NCBI GenBank assembly: GCA_005408345.1
Contig: SEMN01000336.1
Span: forward strand, 491,504 to 555,503
From: Macquaria australasica
Taxonomy: Eukaryota; Chordata; Actinopteri; Centrarchiformes; Percichthyidae
Reading direction: 5' to 3'
DNA length: 64,000 nt
Shown here: positions 48,654 through 64,000 of the stretch, piece by piece
How positions within the stretch are numbered: position 1 is the stretch's first letter
Layout: each line of letters starts with the position of its first letter
Program-made: the position numbers and the translations under genes
Notes under the pieces: generated by a model
The model's input: the letters and a program-made list of their open reading frames with translations, nothing else
The model's database searches: none
What the model was told of the DNA's origin: nothing

Positions 48654-50273
48654 GTGAGCAGTTGTTTTTTTTGTCTGAATACAACTTCAGGTGTCAAATT
48701 AAAAGTACACCCTGAAACCTCAAAACTCTTAAGATATTATTCAAATGTCCACATGACTGGACTTGAGCAGGGTTTTCTTGTGGGCAGTTTGACTCAAGAG
48801 AATAGGCTTTCTTTAAAAAATGGGAGCTCTACTGTCCTTGAAATATGTTTTTTATTAAAAAAAATGTTAACAGCATCCCAGTATGTAAATACACACAGGG
48901 ACTCACATTGTATAACATTGTTATTTTTTTTGCAAAGTGGAAATTAGGCTATGTGATGCTGTGGGTAACTGTTTATTTAAAAGCTTAAAGATACCTTTTT
49001 GAGAGGGTTTTGAAATTGCTGTGTGGATGTGAAAGAGCAGTTTATGAGAGGAAATGATTGCTGTTGAGTAATTTGTGAGTTGAGAGAAATGTCACTCTTC
49101 ATCTCTTAAACTGCAGGACCTGTGCTTTTTAGCCACTTGAAAAGCGGTAATGCATGTCGACTAGGTAGGCACAGATTTAAAAGCTTATTCGGAACATGTG
49201 CCTTTTAAATGGGTGTCCAATTCACAAGCACTCTGACAGATGCATACACACACACACACACTCTTCAGAAAGCGCTATTTTTTTGCTAAGCACATTTCTA
49301 ACACCCCCTTACCTCTTTTCGTACCTCTCTGCAGTCTGTTCCCATCCCTCTTCTGCTCTGCTTTGTGGCATTAATGCAAGATTTGAGTGTGCTGGAATGC
49401 AAATTTTCCTAATGGAGGGTCAGTTGATGAAGCATGAGTTAAAACTGGCTAATGGATAGCTGGTGGATAAAGGGCCACACTGAAACTAACCTCTCAGCAG
49501 GTGCACAGACACACAATATTGTGCTTGGGGCCAGCAGTTCAGGACCCTGGTGGATGCAGAGACCCACTGTGGTGTGTGGCTAGTTAGGTGTCACACAGGC
49601 CAGGAGAGATCTGATGTGACGCACAACCAGGACTTGTGTCTGTCACTTAGAGTACACATGTACTCCTATACATGAGTGCACACATACAGAAGCCCCCCCC
49701 CCACACACACACACAAATGTATGCCCATGACCACACACTTCATGCACACACTCGCATAGACACGTATGGGGCCTAAAGCGTGGATTTCATCAGCCACTCA
49801 GACGGAAGACGAGTGGTGTTATCTTTTTTGACAGGATAAAAACTGTTCCCCCTTCTCATCTTTTTCTGCCTCCAAAAGAAGATAACCCTCCCACAGAGTG
49901 ACGACCTCTTTATGAAATGCAAATGAAGGCCGCGGGGTTAATTGAGCAAAGAAAAAACTGGAGACCTCTTTGTGGGAAAAGTGCATCTTTCACACCAAAC
50001 TGGTAGCTGGATCGCATGGTATTGTCAGATGTGCAGGATTTATAAATGCACGCATGCATTCGCTCACTCGCAGGCTTTGGCAACATGTCACAGTGTCCTG
50101 TATCTTGTGCATTATTGTGTTGCCGGTACAGTCTAGTAGCTCTTGTCCAGAAAAGCTGAGGAGGGACCACAGTTCTCCCGGGGGCACATACGCTTTTAAA
50201 TAGGCAGAAAGAATGACGGATATACACTGTTGTACATAGAGAGGAGGATGGTACTGAAGAGAAAAGACCAAGG

Positions 50274-50274
<1 letters not shown>

Positions 50275-50320
<46 letters not shown>

Positions 50321-50343
50321 AGTGCGTGTGTGCGTGTGTGTGT
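50275..50343. repeat. (TG)n microsatellite, interrupted
   Basis: About 21 TG units followed by GTGCGTGTGTGCGTGTGTG. Confidence 0.95.
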
Positions 50344-50461
50344 TTCCCCAGGGCAGGGGACAGATGGACTTAGTCTCTCATCAGTTATCTCTCTGACCCT
50401 AGCATAACAAAACTCCCTTGGAAATAACCATACCTTTGCATGAGTCTCACACACAGAGATG

Positions 50462-50508
50462 CACACACACACACACACACACACACCCACACACACACAC
50501 ACACACAG
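50462..50508. repeat. (CA)n microsatellite, interrupted
   Basis: CA tract with one CCC interruption, 120 bp from the TG tract at 50275-50343 and in inverted orientation to it, so the two could pair as a hairpin. Confidence 0.95.
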
Positions 50509-51172
50509 CCTGAATCATGCTGCATACATATACAGACACAAGGAATTCTCTTGAATGTACTGGCACTTTGCTTACAGTATATCATGGTATTTTTTATTTT
50601 TTTTTAAAGTTGTTTTGCACCATCACACCAAAACATTACAAACTGTATAATGTACAGAAAAATATGTTATATGTATTTTTTTGCTCACATTCATAAACCA
50701 TCTTTATCACTGAAACATTAAGGAGGAAAAAAGATTCTCTTTCCTCTCCTGTCCTGATCTGTCCTCCCTTTCCACGCTTCCTGTCTCCATCGGAAATAGC
50801 TCTTGTTTCAAGGTTAAACCAGTCAGGGCGTATATATGTGTCCCTGGAGAAGGAAAAAAAAAACATGATCAATAACACCTTCAATTTGTTACACAAATCA
50901 GATGTTAGCAGTATTCTCATCACTGTATATACAAATACAATACATGTACACATAGAACACTGTACATACGCGCACTGTGTATACACACACTCACACACCC
51001 ATACAAAGGACAGGAGACTTCTGCTTGAGACACATTAAACATCTCCCACTGATAGTTTGAATTAGCTCTGTGTGTTTTACCCTCTTCACTGCTATTATGT
51101 TGAAATCTTTAATTTCATGTATCATTGAGCAACCTGTCTATATGAGCCAGCGTGGTTGTGATGGCTGTGTCT

Positions 51173-51194
51173 GTGTGTGTGTGTGTGTGTGTGT
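51173..51194. repeat. (TG)n microsatellite
   Basis: Short TG tract of about 11 units. Confidence 0.85.
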
Positions 51195-53508
51195 ATGTGT
51201 TGTTGGCTAGACTAGTTTTCACCTCACTGATGTTATGGCTTTCTGGAATCAAAGTAGTGGGACATTATGCCACGCTGAAATAACTTCAAGCCTCTTGGTA
51301 ATGGTAAGATACAAGACAAATGACCATTCGGTGGGATCGCCACCGCGGCTGTCTGAAAGTTATCCTTGCACGTCTGCGTTTCTATTTTTAAAAGCATAAG
51401 CAGTACCTGAGGGTGAGGAATAGGCAGCAGGCGTATGTGGTTTTCAGCATGTGTGTGTGTGTGTTAAGTTTGCATACCTACTTAAAGCGTGCTCAATCAC
51501 ACATACACGACGCCTCTCTCACTCTCAGAGGCGCGTACACAGAGCAAAAGAGCAGAGGATGATAGGACGGTGTAATGATGTGTGACAAGAGCATGCTGGA
51601 ATCGATTTGCCTGGGTGGGGAAGAAGAGTGTGTGTCTGGGTGTGTATGCATGTATGGTCTCTGATGCAGAGTGGTGCCATACCATTCCCCTTTACCACGG
51701 CAAGCCGCTGACATGTCTGCTGACAATATTCCTAAAGAATGAGAGGAAGAAGAGATGAAAAATATTTACCAGTATTAAAGTTGTCCAGGGAAGTGAAGTG
51801 GCAAAAGGCTTACACAGACGCACAACATTCGCATGCTGGGTTTATGGAGTGTAGAGAGAAAGAGTTACAGAGAGGGAGGAGAAGAACCGTGGATAATTTT
51901 GTATCCACTGATGTAGCCAGTCATCAGCTTTTGCTACAAAATATGTGCTTGTTATAAGTGATTTACATCAAATAAATGTATGAGCATCCACTGAAATATA
52001 GTTTTTAAATATTGAATACTACTGTGCCTTAACAAAGTCAGAAAAAAGGAAATATAAAATATGTATATATATGTTTTTTCTGGCTTCATGTTCATCTTGC
52101 AGTTGCCAGCGCCTCTAGCCCTACACTGTGTGCAAAGCATTTCTCTCTTTTTTGTCTTTTCTTTTTTCACTACCTTAATAAACTTAACACATACTGTATG
52201 TGCGGTAGTTTTAAAATAGTATCACTGACTGATGAAAAACCTGGAAATAAAAACCTACCAGTGTCACCTTTTCAAAAAATGGGGAAAATGCCTTATTTTT
52301 TGCTTCAAACTCTATCAATCAAACTTCATTTGTTTAGCATCTTTCATGCAGGTTAGTACAAAAAATTGATTATTTTTTGCTTGATACCAGTTTATTTTTA
52401 ATGGGTTTCAGTGAGATCAGTGAACCTTGTCTCACTTGATGGGTTAAGTGATTGACACACAACAACGCTATGTCTTTTTTTTTTTTTTTTTACCGTTCTA
52501 TAAGACTTGTTTCACAAAGAGAAGGCAGTTTCATGTTTGTCTGTTTTGGAAAAAAAGATCTCTTTTTGTTCTGAATATGTATTTTAGTCACACTAACCAG
52601 ATTTAAGAGCATGACTAATTATCTAATTTTGAGGTGGAAATGATTATGCATTTCAGTTTTTCCACGTTCATTTAAAATTAATTACATATTTGGATGACAA
52701 CAGTGGAAGAATGACTCTTGCTGTGTGCAGAACTGCAATATGAGTTTTTCTTTTTATATTTTTCCACGCAGTTCTCATATTAAACAGCACTTAAAGTTTT
52801 AATTTGATTTAGCATTCCTGATGCATTTGTCATACTTGTTAAAAAGAATTTGATGTAGTTTAAGTGCCTTTTATTTCTTGTTGTTAAAATTACTTTGATA
52901 AACTCAATACTAGAGAGATTTCTATGTTGTATTGTGCACATAAACATGTTAGAAGCTATGTACAGTGCCGTAGCTACCAATTGAAGACACTCGGTGCTGG
53001 TTATATTGAGGATGAGGGAATGTGTGGATTTTAATTATTAGAGAAGTTTACATTGTGTATCCACAAATTACACTTCTTTCTCTTCTTTCTAGGATCATTC
53101 TGTAATTTCTTTTAGGTGTTTTTGTAAAAATAAATAAAGACATAAAATTAAGCGATAGTGTTTCTCCACCAGAATTACATTCTTGGAGAAGGCTTTTAGA
53201 CAATCCTGTGGGGAGATATATTATCAAAAAACTTAACAGACTTTTTTGGTGGCTAGTCGAAACTTTTTTAGGGGGTTAAGGCTTCTGTGTTTCAGCCTAG
53301 TGGAAAACAAATAATAGCTTTCACTATTGCTGCTAAGGTATTACAATAAGTTCTTTTTTGGGTCCATAAAAAATTCAAAATTGTATGATTAAACACCATC
53401 ACTTGTTCTTTAGACTCATTTGAAGAGCAGTTTTACTTATTTCTCTTTTTGCCCTCTATTTGCCCTCCTTGTCCCATGGATGACACTGTATATCTGTGCT
53501 TGCGTGCA

Positions 53509-53510
<2 letters not shown>

Positions 53511-53548
<38 letters not shown>
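53511..53548. repeat. (TG)n microsatellite
   Basis: TG tract of about 19 units preceded by GCGTGCATGC. Confidence 0.95.
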
Positions 53549-53550
<2 letters not shown>

Positions 53551-56500
53551 TGTCTGTGTGGATGTGGAGGGGAGAGTATGTGTGATGGTGCCAATCTGCT
53601 GCCAAGGGTAGGTGATGGTTGAGGCGTTCCAGTGTAACAGTGTGTCAGTGAGGGGGAGACGGCTGCAGATTAGATTTAGCTTTAGGAAAATTGAATAGCT
53701 GTCAGGTTTGGTTCAGCACGGCTGGCGATGAGGTGAGGGAAGGGGGTGTGTAGGGGTGTGTACTGATGACTGTCCCTCTTTCCCTAACCTCCCCTAACCC
53801 TCCCATCTCTTCTCCTGCATCTCGCTCCCTCCCTCTCTTGTTCCTATTGACCAAAGCATGATCTTGCTAAATTTGATTCCTCTGCTGCTCATAGAGGGAG
53901 AGGGGGAAGAGAAAGAGGTGTGTGTGTGTGTGTATAAGAGAGAAAGAGCGAGAGAAGAGCGGGGAAAGAAGGAGGAATGTCGTGTCACAGAGTTAATTAC
54001 AGCGTTAGCAGGCGGGAGTGCAGCCTGTGCTGCTATCCTTTCATGTCCTAGCAGGCCAGCTTTAGCCAACACAGCCACTCACTCATACTGTAATTAGTGC
54101 TTTGTTGGTGAGAAAAGCATGAGAAAAGCCACTGTGAATCAAACACCCTGCCTTTACTGTAGAGGGCTCAGGAGCCGGGAGCAAGGCCCTTTGCTACTGG
54201 ATTAAAGAACTTAAATTCTTAAAGAGCACAACTGCTGACTCTGTGTTTGTGGGCTTAGAAAATCAAGTGTCTTTTGATGACTTGTTGTGCGGTTTACCTC
54301 TTTGATTTATCCCCATTCTCTCTGACTAAGTTCATTTGCCAGCGTGAAAAGTTGTTTGATTCAGTAGTTAATTTGTGTTTGTGAGGAAGTTTGATTTTTC
54401 TTCCTAAGTTCCTGAAGTTTCTGCAGGAGATAGGTACACGTACACACGCGCACGCGCACAGAGTGTTTGCATACAGTGTAACACCTTGTGCTCTGTGCTG
54501 TTCGGATGATGAATGTGAACACTGAAGATAAATATCCACTGTCATCTGTCATCAGGCTGTTCAGCTCTGGCTCTGCCTCTGTGGGCCTGCAGATAAAGAG
54601 CATCTCACCGTGGCTACACCGGACATTAATGGACACGCACAAGTATACAAGTATACACACACACTCTCACCGACTTCTGTAATTATGACAGATTGTTCAC
54701 CTGGTGTGCTCCAGACTCGATTGCATGCAGAGAGTAAACATTAGCCATCTTGGTAAAGGGGCGGGACTAGTACTATTAAGCACATTAACGTGTGCAGCAT
54801 TGTGTGAAGGACTGTCTGTGACTTGCTGCTGTCCACATCAATCATCCTGCCGGTTGTTTGGGTCCACCCCGTGTGCTGTAGGTAAAGATGGCCCGTATAA
54901 AGCAATACACTGAATAGAAGAAAGGACATCAGACCCATTACAGCTATGTCCTAAACCTCTGCATGCTCAGATAATTCTGGTTTATACGTCATACTCAAAA
55001 TTAAAGATAAACTGGCACCCCAGCTCTTTCTTTCTTTCTGTTGTCTTACCTCACTTTCTCCTGCTTTGTCTCTTTATTACCTTCAACCTCTCTGTCAACT
55101 CTTCCCGTTGTCAAGATTTTCACCCATGTGTTTTTGCGCCCTTGTCCCTCCCCCAATTATTTTGCTCTCTTTCTCCCCTTCCCTCTCGCACTTTCTCTCT
55201 AAGTCTCTCCTTCCCTCCCTCCACCCCTGTGCTTTAATAATGGATAGGATGCAGCTACGGCACTAAAGAATACATGGGAGGGGATCTTGGGACACGCCAG
55301 TGTTTGGAGCAAGTGTTGGTGCCCACACCCTCAAAAAATAGTTCCGCTGGCCTAGCACAATATCGTGCACTCGCTGCACTCTTGGGCGGCCTCAATGTGT
55401 GTCCCAAGTCACCCCCTCTGCCTCTACATCAACTCTGCCAACATACACACACACTCGCACAAACACACACTTAGTTTGGATGTACTTTATGGAGCTCCGC
55501 ACTGAGCCCCATTTGCACAACACTTCTCATAGACTGTGAGAGTACTGCCAAATCCAGCTCAGTGGGACAACAGTGGCCCCTCCTCCTGATGACCTTCACC
55601 TGCACTTGCTATCTTCTCACACAAACACACACTCGCTAACACAGGGTGGAGGAATACAGTTATGCATAAACAGCAATGCGAGAACACATATCAGCACACA
55701 CACATGTAGTTAGCCTTTCCCTGTTACTCACTGAACAACCTCTCCCTCAATACACATTACAGAAACATCTCTCTCAGTGGATGTTTTTTTTTAGATTCCT
55801 TGTGTGTGTCTTTTACATGTCATGTAATATATTTATTGGCTAGAGGCCTTCACTGGCTAATGTGCAGATGACAGTGTGGTAATGCTGAGCACTGAGTAAG
55901 TGACAAACGATTACTTAGACACAGAGGATCAGTATGGATCAATGTTGAGCCATATTGATTTCATGGTGCTGTTGGCATGTGCAGTAACAAAGACAGATAC
56001 TGTGAGGAAAGTGAAAAGTCTTTACTTAAAAGTCTTAACTTGGATTAACTTAGATTAACTTAATCGTTGAATTGCCAAAGTTTAATTTATCGCTGGCCAT
56101 GTTTTAGGTTTGTGGTGACAAAGTCTTGGTTATTCCAAGCATACACAACCTCTTCAAAAACCCTTCAATGGTTTTCTCAATAATTTGGTAGAGCACAGTT
56201 TGAGTTGTGATATCTCACTGAGTTGTACTTAACTAGACCTGACTGAGCCATCCTTAAAGAAAATACCCAGGGTGCATTGCAGTTTTCAGAACCAAATCTT
56301 TTCAGGTGGCTTCAGTTTTTTTTTTGGAATTTGCTTAAGCAAGCGGTTGAAATGTCCATTTATGGCAAAATTAGTGTTGGTAAAAGTTATTTACCAAAAC
56401 TGAATATTGACATAAAATACAAAAGTTTCTGATTATAAACTGTACAAGCACAAGAAGAGTTTGCACATTGACCACTTCACTCTGATAAATGGGGGTGGTG

Positions 56501-57339
56501 CAGCTTTTGCTCAAAGGGTCTGTCCATTATTATACACTGACTGAAGTGTATAGAAAATACAAGTCAGTGGATTGTAGAATACCACAAAAAGAACATCAGT
56601 TGCCCAAAAAAACGTTGAGCTGTTGCTCCACCACACAGCAAGTCTGATGAAATACTACAAAGATTGCACTGCATTTTATCTTTTGCCCTTTTGTCGTATT
56701 TTTTGTAAATTTGAATGGCTGCTAATGGATCTTGGAACCTATCAAGTTAGTTTGGAAAATGTAATTCTGGCTGCCAAAAATTAAAAATGCTCTTTTGGTA
56801 TTTTGTATTCACTGGAAATGCTTCTCCATAGAAAATCAATGAACTTTAAATGACTGGGCGATCAAGCCGATGGCTATATAAGTGCAAGGTTACTGTTAGT
56901 TACTGTGAATGAGGTATAGTTGGTCCTGTGTGCAAACCCAGAAAAATAGCAAAACCTCTTTCAAGCTAGTAGACATGTAAGAGCTGAGAACAACAGCAAT
57001 CTGTCACTGTAACCTGGATGGGTTACACAGTTGTCAGAAAAGAACAAAACGTTATAGTGGACGTCTAGAACCCAAAGTTGATGATGAAAGAGTGAAAAAA
57101 TGTCTGATGCATTGCAGTTTCTGTACAATATGCTGATGACGCTAAGACTTTGGTGTAAACAGTGACACTCAGTGGGTTAGTCCTGCCAGGTCGCAATAGT
57201 ACAAGCTGATAGTGGTCTTGTGATGTGTCACTCTTACAGCTGAGAAACTGTCCTTTATTTGAATGCCACATAATTTCTTAACACTAATGCTGACCACATG
57301 CATCCCCACATTGATGCCCTTTTTTCAAATAGTCACAAA

Positions 57340-57600
57340 GCATGTCACATCTCAGGATTGTTCTGAGAGTGCGATAGGGACGGCAGTTTACTCCAGTAAA
57401 CCGCACTGTTCCCAGATCTCAGCCCAGTATGCTCCTGCGAGATGTTGCAGAACAAGATGTTCATGGTACCATTGAGACACCAGAAGATCATGATGTTATC
57501 AACCTGGACTATGATCTCTGTGGAATTTGCATTACCTTGAACCTGAGCCTTCAAGAACTGAGTCTGCTCTGGTGGCAGAGTTCCTACTTGATAGAGCAAG
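57340..57600 (-). repeat. Possible interspersed repeat fragment
   Basis: A GC-richer block with a continuous minus-strand frame (57345-57599) but no domain I can name. The texture resembles a decayed transposon fragment. This is a weak call. Confidence 0.25.
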
Positions 57601-59094
57601 ACTGATAAATCTGTCAGGCCGATAAATCTACCAATATTCGCTTATTGTAGATATATTGGTATCAGTGTATATGTCAGCAATAAATAGCAAGAAATTTCAG
57701 TACAGAAATGTTGAACTAGGGTTTAGGTAATTTAGAAACAGTGTCGCCATTATGTAGTTTGTCAGAGAGCACGGACAAGTTGATTTTTCAACTGTAAAAT
57801 ATCCCGCTCAGTATGTATCTTGGTCACAATTCTTGTGTTCAACTTCATAGTGTCTACTGATAAATGTTTTGCGGTTCTCAAAAGTATTCTCCTCCACTGT
57901 AGGTGGTACGTTAATTTCCCCCATTTCGTTGTGAGGCCTTTAAAGCTAACTCAAATGAAACTGCAGTCCAAGAGGTGTAACTTCCCATAATAAATCTCCA
58001 CTTGCAAGGATGAATATTACCTTTATACATCCACCACAATATTTTGCTCTCTCCTTCCACTTTCACGCTGGCTGCTGCTAGAATCAATTTGAGACTTTGA
58101 GAATGTATGGAGTAGAATAGGGAAGCAGCAGGCCACATTGTACATGCTGCTAAGCATGAAAAATGTTTTCCACGACTGCTGAAACCAAGTGAATGCAGGC
58201 AACTACAGATAGACTGTGGACTATTAATCAGTTCCATGTGAACAGATTAGACCTGCTCTTGGTGCTATTATGTTTTTTGGTGATGTGAATTATGGCTTTA
58301 TGAAAGAAAAAGTGGAGTGGAGGTGGTAGAGAGGCTACTTCCTGTGAGCGCGTCTTCAGTTTTGAAAAGGAAAGGCTGCCTTTGCTTCATAAAGGAATTA
58401 TTTTAGGGTAGATATGTTCTCATGCTTGCATAGATTAAGCCTTAGCCCTTTAGGAGCTTCTGTGTGTGTGTGTGTGTGTAGGTGGGGGTACACCATGATG
58501 GCAAGGCATGTGAGGACATTGAAAGATGGTGGTCATTAGAGAGCAGGGATTTGGCACCCACTCTGAGTGGCAATGGTGCATACCCAACAGACACAGTGCA
58601 CCCTGGGACAAACTCCTAACTCCTGAGTGCCGCTACCAGCTATGCCATAAGGTCTTGCGTGTGTGGGTGTGGGTGTGCGTGTGTGTGTGTGTGTGTTAGT
58701 GTACAGGTGTTATTCTACTGTTCCTCTTAATAGCCCTCAGGCAGCCTAGCACTGCAGGTGGATGAATTGTGTTGAGGAGTGAAATGGGTGAGGTGTGTAA
58801 GTGGTTTCAATTATGCTGAAATAAAAAAAGAGCAACATGGCTTGTATGGGGTTGAATGTCGATCGTCAGCCGTACGGTTTCAAAAATAAGTGATGATAAC
58901 TGACGGTGGAAATTATTTTAATTTCAACTTTTAGGGACTGCTGCTGCCTGAATGCTAATAGCATCAGAGTTATGTGGTCACTTGTCAGAGTTCCTGGCAG
59001 GATGACTGACAGTTTATCGAACCAAAGGAAAAACATCAGAGCTGCCCCTAGAACCTTTGTCCATTTACCATAATAACACTCAGAAAAGGAAAAT

Positions 59095-59275
59095 ATGACT
59101 GAAATATCTCAACAGCCATTGGATAGAGGAGCCCCAGAGGATGAAGCCTACTGACTTTGTTGATCCCCTGACTTTTGTTATATTGCCACCATGAGGTTGA
59201 CATTTGTGGCTTTAAGAGAAATGCCTCAACAACCATTGGGTGGATTGCCGTGTCATGCCCCCCTCAAACTAATTA
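59095..59275. repeat. Common teleost interspersed repeat with internal repetition
   Basis: Two related blocks about 118 bp apart: AATATCTCAACAGCCATTGG (59102) and AATGCCTCAACAACCATTGG (59220). Between them lie CCCCAGAGGATGAAGCCTA and GCCACCATGAGGTTGACATT. I recognise this word pattern as a repeat widespread in fish genomes, but I cannot assign its class. Confidence 0.6.
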
Positions 59276-60648
59276 CGTTTGTCCTCATGAACAAATTACA
59301 AGTCAAGATGTCTTGCAGGTATGAATACTGACCATTAAAATGACACAATATTTGAACATTTTCTTTTTAAAGCTGTTAATTGTGTTTTTCTGTTACAGTA
59401 TTTGAGACCAAGTCCTTGAAATTATGCAAACCCTGCATCTCGTTGCGTCATTTATTTATCATTGTTCCAGGATTTTACAGGGTTAAAACTTGAGATTTAA
59501 ATGTTTTGCCCCTGAGTCTGACTTGAGTCTACAGTCTACAGCTTTGCTTTTTATTGCATTTGCGACAATGCAGTCTTTGGTTTAGCTTTACTGTATATGT
59601 ACAGACCCACATTGGGGGATAGTGTGATCATTTAAAAACTACTGCTCCCCTAACATAATGAACATGTTCTTTTACTCCAGTTCATGACTCCCTGCTAAGT
59701 TCCACATTTTAGTTGTAAATGAAACTATTTATTGTTTTCGACAGTCAATTCCGATTTTAGCTCTTCTGATGGTAACACATTTACAGCTGCTGTCACTGCT
59801 GTCAACTCACTGAAGAATAGGAAACCAGCGTGTAACAGTGGTGATAAAGAAAGACTTGTAGGATCATTATTTAGCTGTTGTTATCTGTCTCGACATAACA
59901 GAGTGTTAATCAATCAAAAGCGAAGAGATACCAGATCTGGAACATTGTTATTAAGCTTGACACAAGGCAAAATTCCGTTATCTGCCTTTGTAATCAATCG
60001 TCAATCGTCAAAGATGTTTTTAAAAAATCAGTGTAATCATCTGGCAAGCAAAATGCCTTGTGGGATAGTTTGGGATTTTTACTGTATGTGGTCAAGTGTG
60101 GATGTTCAACAAGTGCTTTATAATGCCTTCAGATGTGACTCGGCAGAGCAGAAATTAAGAAACAAATCGAAACCAGGGTGCCAACTGTTAGTCATACCAC
60201 AATCTGGTTTCCTGCTCATGCTTTTTCAGCCTCTGACTATGAGTCTGACTGTGTAGTAGATGTCTAGGGTCCAGTCACAGACCACGTTGAAACTTTTCCC
60301 TGCTCGCCTCTTCTGGCACAGTCTATTTCCTTTTAGGAGCTGCCCTCTTCTCACCGCATGATTGAGTGGTCTGTTAAAGCTGTGTGTGCGTGCATGCGTT
60401 CTCACAATCCTCCCCATTCATTCACAGCGCATTGATCTGACTTTGAGACATCTCCGCGTTATGATCAATACTATATTCTCCCCCGCTGATAGATTGCATT
60501 ATGGTGAATGGAGCAGCGATGAAGGTGTGGCCAGTCAGGCAAGAAGAGTTTATGATCCCAGAGTTTTATTTGTGTTTAAAGATGTCTTGTTTTTATGTCT
60601 GTGTGATTAGCATTTACACTAAGTGTTTAATTTACATTTTGTCTGTGT

Positions 60649-60671
60649 GCGCGCGTGCGCGTGTGTGTGTG
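60649..60671. repeat. Alternating GT/GC tract
   Basis: GTGTGCGCGCGTGCGCGTGT, an alternating purine-pyrimidine tract prone to Z-DNA. Confidence 0.8.
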
Positions 60672-61675
60672 TTTTACAATCCGCGGGGAGTGTCTCTGTG
60701 CCACCAGATACGGGACTCAGACCAACATGCTTTTGAGGCAGGGAGGACAAGCGTGAAATTAATTGTTCCACTTCATCTCCGGCCAGCGCTCTTCTTTTGA
60801 GGGAACAATTTGTCGGCTGGCATACAAGGGAGGGTATGAAAGGAGGAGGGCATAGCAACGATTTGGCATTCCTGGGAGATCCTGTGATCCAGCAGTGATT
60901 TCCTGCTGTGGATTTGGGAAAACGGTTCTGTCCCCCACCCAAATAACAGACTTGGAGTGTTTGCAACATCAGTGAAATAGCAATTGTTTCAAACAGTCTC
61001 TCACCCTCGCTCTCAGACACACACGCAGTAGTGGCCCAGTGACACTGTGGCAGAAAGCAGAATTAACTTCAACCACATGATGCCTCTGGGTCCTACCTCC
61101 TCTCTTTTTCTCTCCTCACCTCCTCTCTCCACCACCCCACCGCTCCCCTCCTTCTCCCCGAACCATGTTGGTTGTAATTACAAACATGGCTTTGGGGAAT
61201 CGGTGGGCCTTTATATGAAATGATGACACTGCAAGATGTTTTTTTCTCCTGAACATGTTTTAGGAGAATACATGCTCTTGCACTGTAGGCACAAGGATGT
61301 TGATGAACACATACAAGCACCTGAAAACATACACACACACAAAGTGCTCTTAATCCAGAAGGAAATTATTTCCAAGCTGTGGATTTCTGTCCTGGGATTT
61401 GGTTAAATAATTCAGCATGGTCTATGTCTGACATATTTAAACTTTTTTTTTTCAACCAATATTAAGTGTTGTCTTTGTGATGATGATCATTGACATCTGG
61501 GGCTATTTTTGATGTGCAGTGGCAGTAGATGTATTCAGAGCCTTTAGTTAATACCACAATCCAAAAATACTCCATGACAAGTAAAATTCTTATATGTATA
61601 ATTTTACTTATGTAAACCTATTAAACATAGCGTATTCATTATGCAGTCAGAATGATGCATTTATATGTTATTATG

Positions 61676-64000
<2,325 letters not shown>

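Overview
The window looks like ray-finned fish DNA, most likely a percomorph teleost. It has short vertebrate-type exons with GT/AG introns, very dense CA/GT microsatellites, and small inverted-repeat elements of the kind common in percomorph genomes. No bacterial, viral or CRISPR features were seen. All four genes are on the + strand. They were recognised by conceptual splicing, with reading frame checked across every junction.

Layout: (1) 2272-8593, biglycan (bgn), complete coding region in 7 exons, 372 aa. (2) 12398-16197, a beta-1,4-galactosyltransferase closest to B4GALT3, 6 coding exons, 444 aa, with at least one and probably two or three 5' leader exons from about 11.0 kb. (3) 21582-33097, an ATP6AP1-like (Ac45-related, best fit ATP6AP1L) V-ATPase accessory protein, 7 exons, 341 aa, with a 7.7 kb first intron and a 38-nt second exon. 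(4) 48083 to beyond the window end, the first two coding exons of cacna2d3 (voltage-gated calcium channel alpha2delta-3), followed by more than 15 kb of intron 2.

Between genes: 9-11 kb and 16.2-21.4 kb hold 3' UTR and intergenic DNA. 35-47.5 kb is a gene-free stretch upstream of cacna2d3 with only simple repeats, two small hairpins, one GC-rich island and possible CTCF-type sites. The genes do not form a pathway. Biglycan is an extracellular matrix proteoglycan, B4GALT3 a Golgi glycosyltransferase (the family also acts in glycan synthesis on proteoglycans and glycoproteins), the third a membrane V-ATPase accessory protein, and the fourth a synaptic channel subunit.

Most unusual structure: the last 2.3 kb is a near-perfect giant inverted repeat. 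Arms of at least 911 bp (61676-62586 and 63090-64000) differ at only two positions by eye, flank a 503-bp spacer, and carry mirrored (CA)n/(TG)n tracts of the same length at the inner junctions. The right arm runs off the window end. It is either a very young inverted duplication or an assembly fold-back. Also notable: the only Ser-Gly glycosaminoglycan site in the predicted biglycan lies on the propeptide side of the expected cleavage point; two copies of a long-arm fold-back element sit in introns of adjacent genes; and upstream ORFs precede b4galt3 and atp6ap1l.
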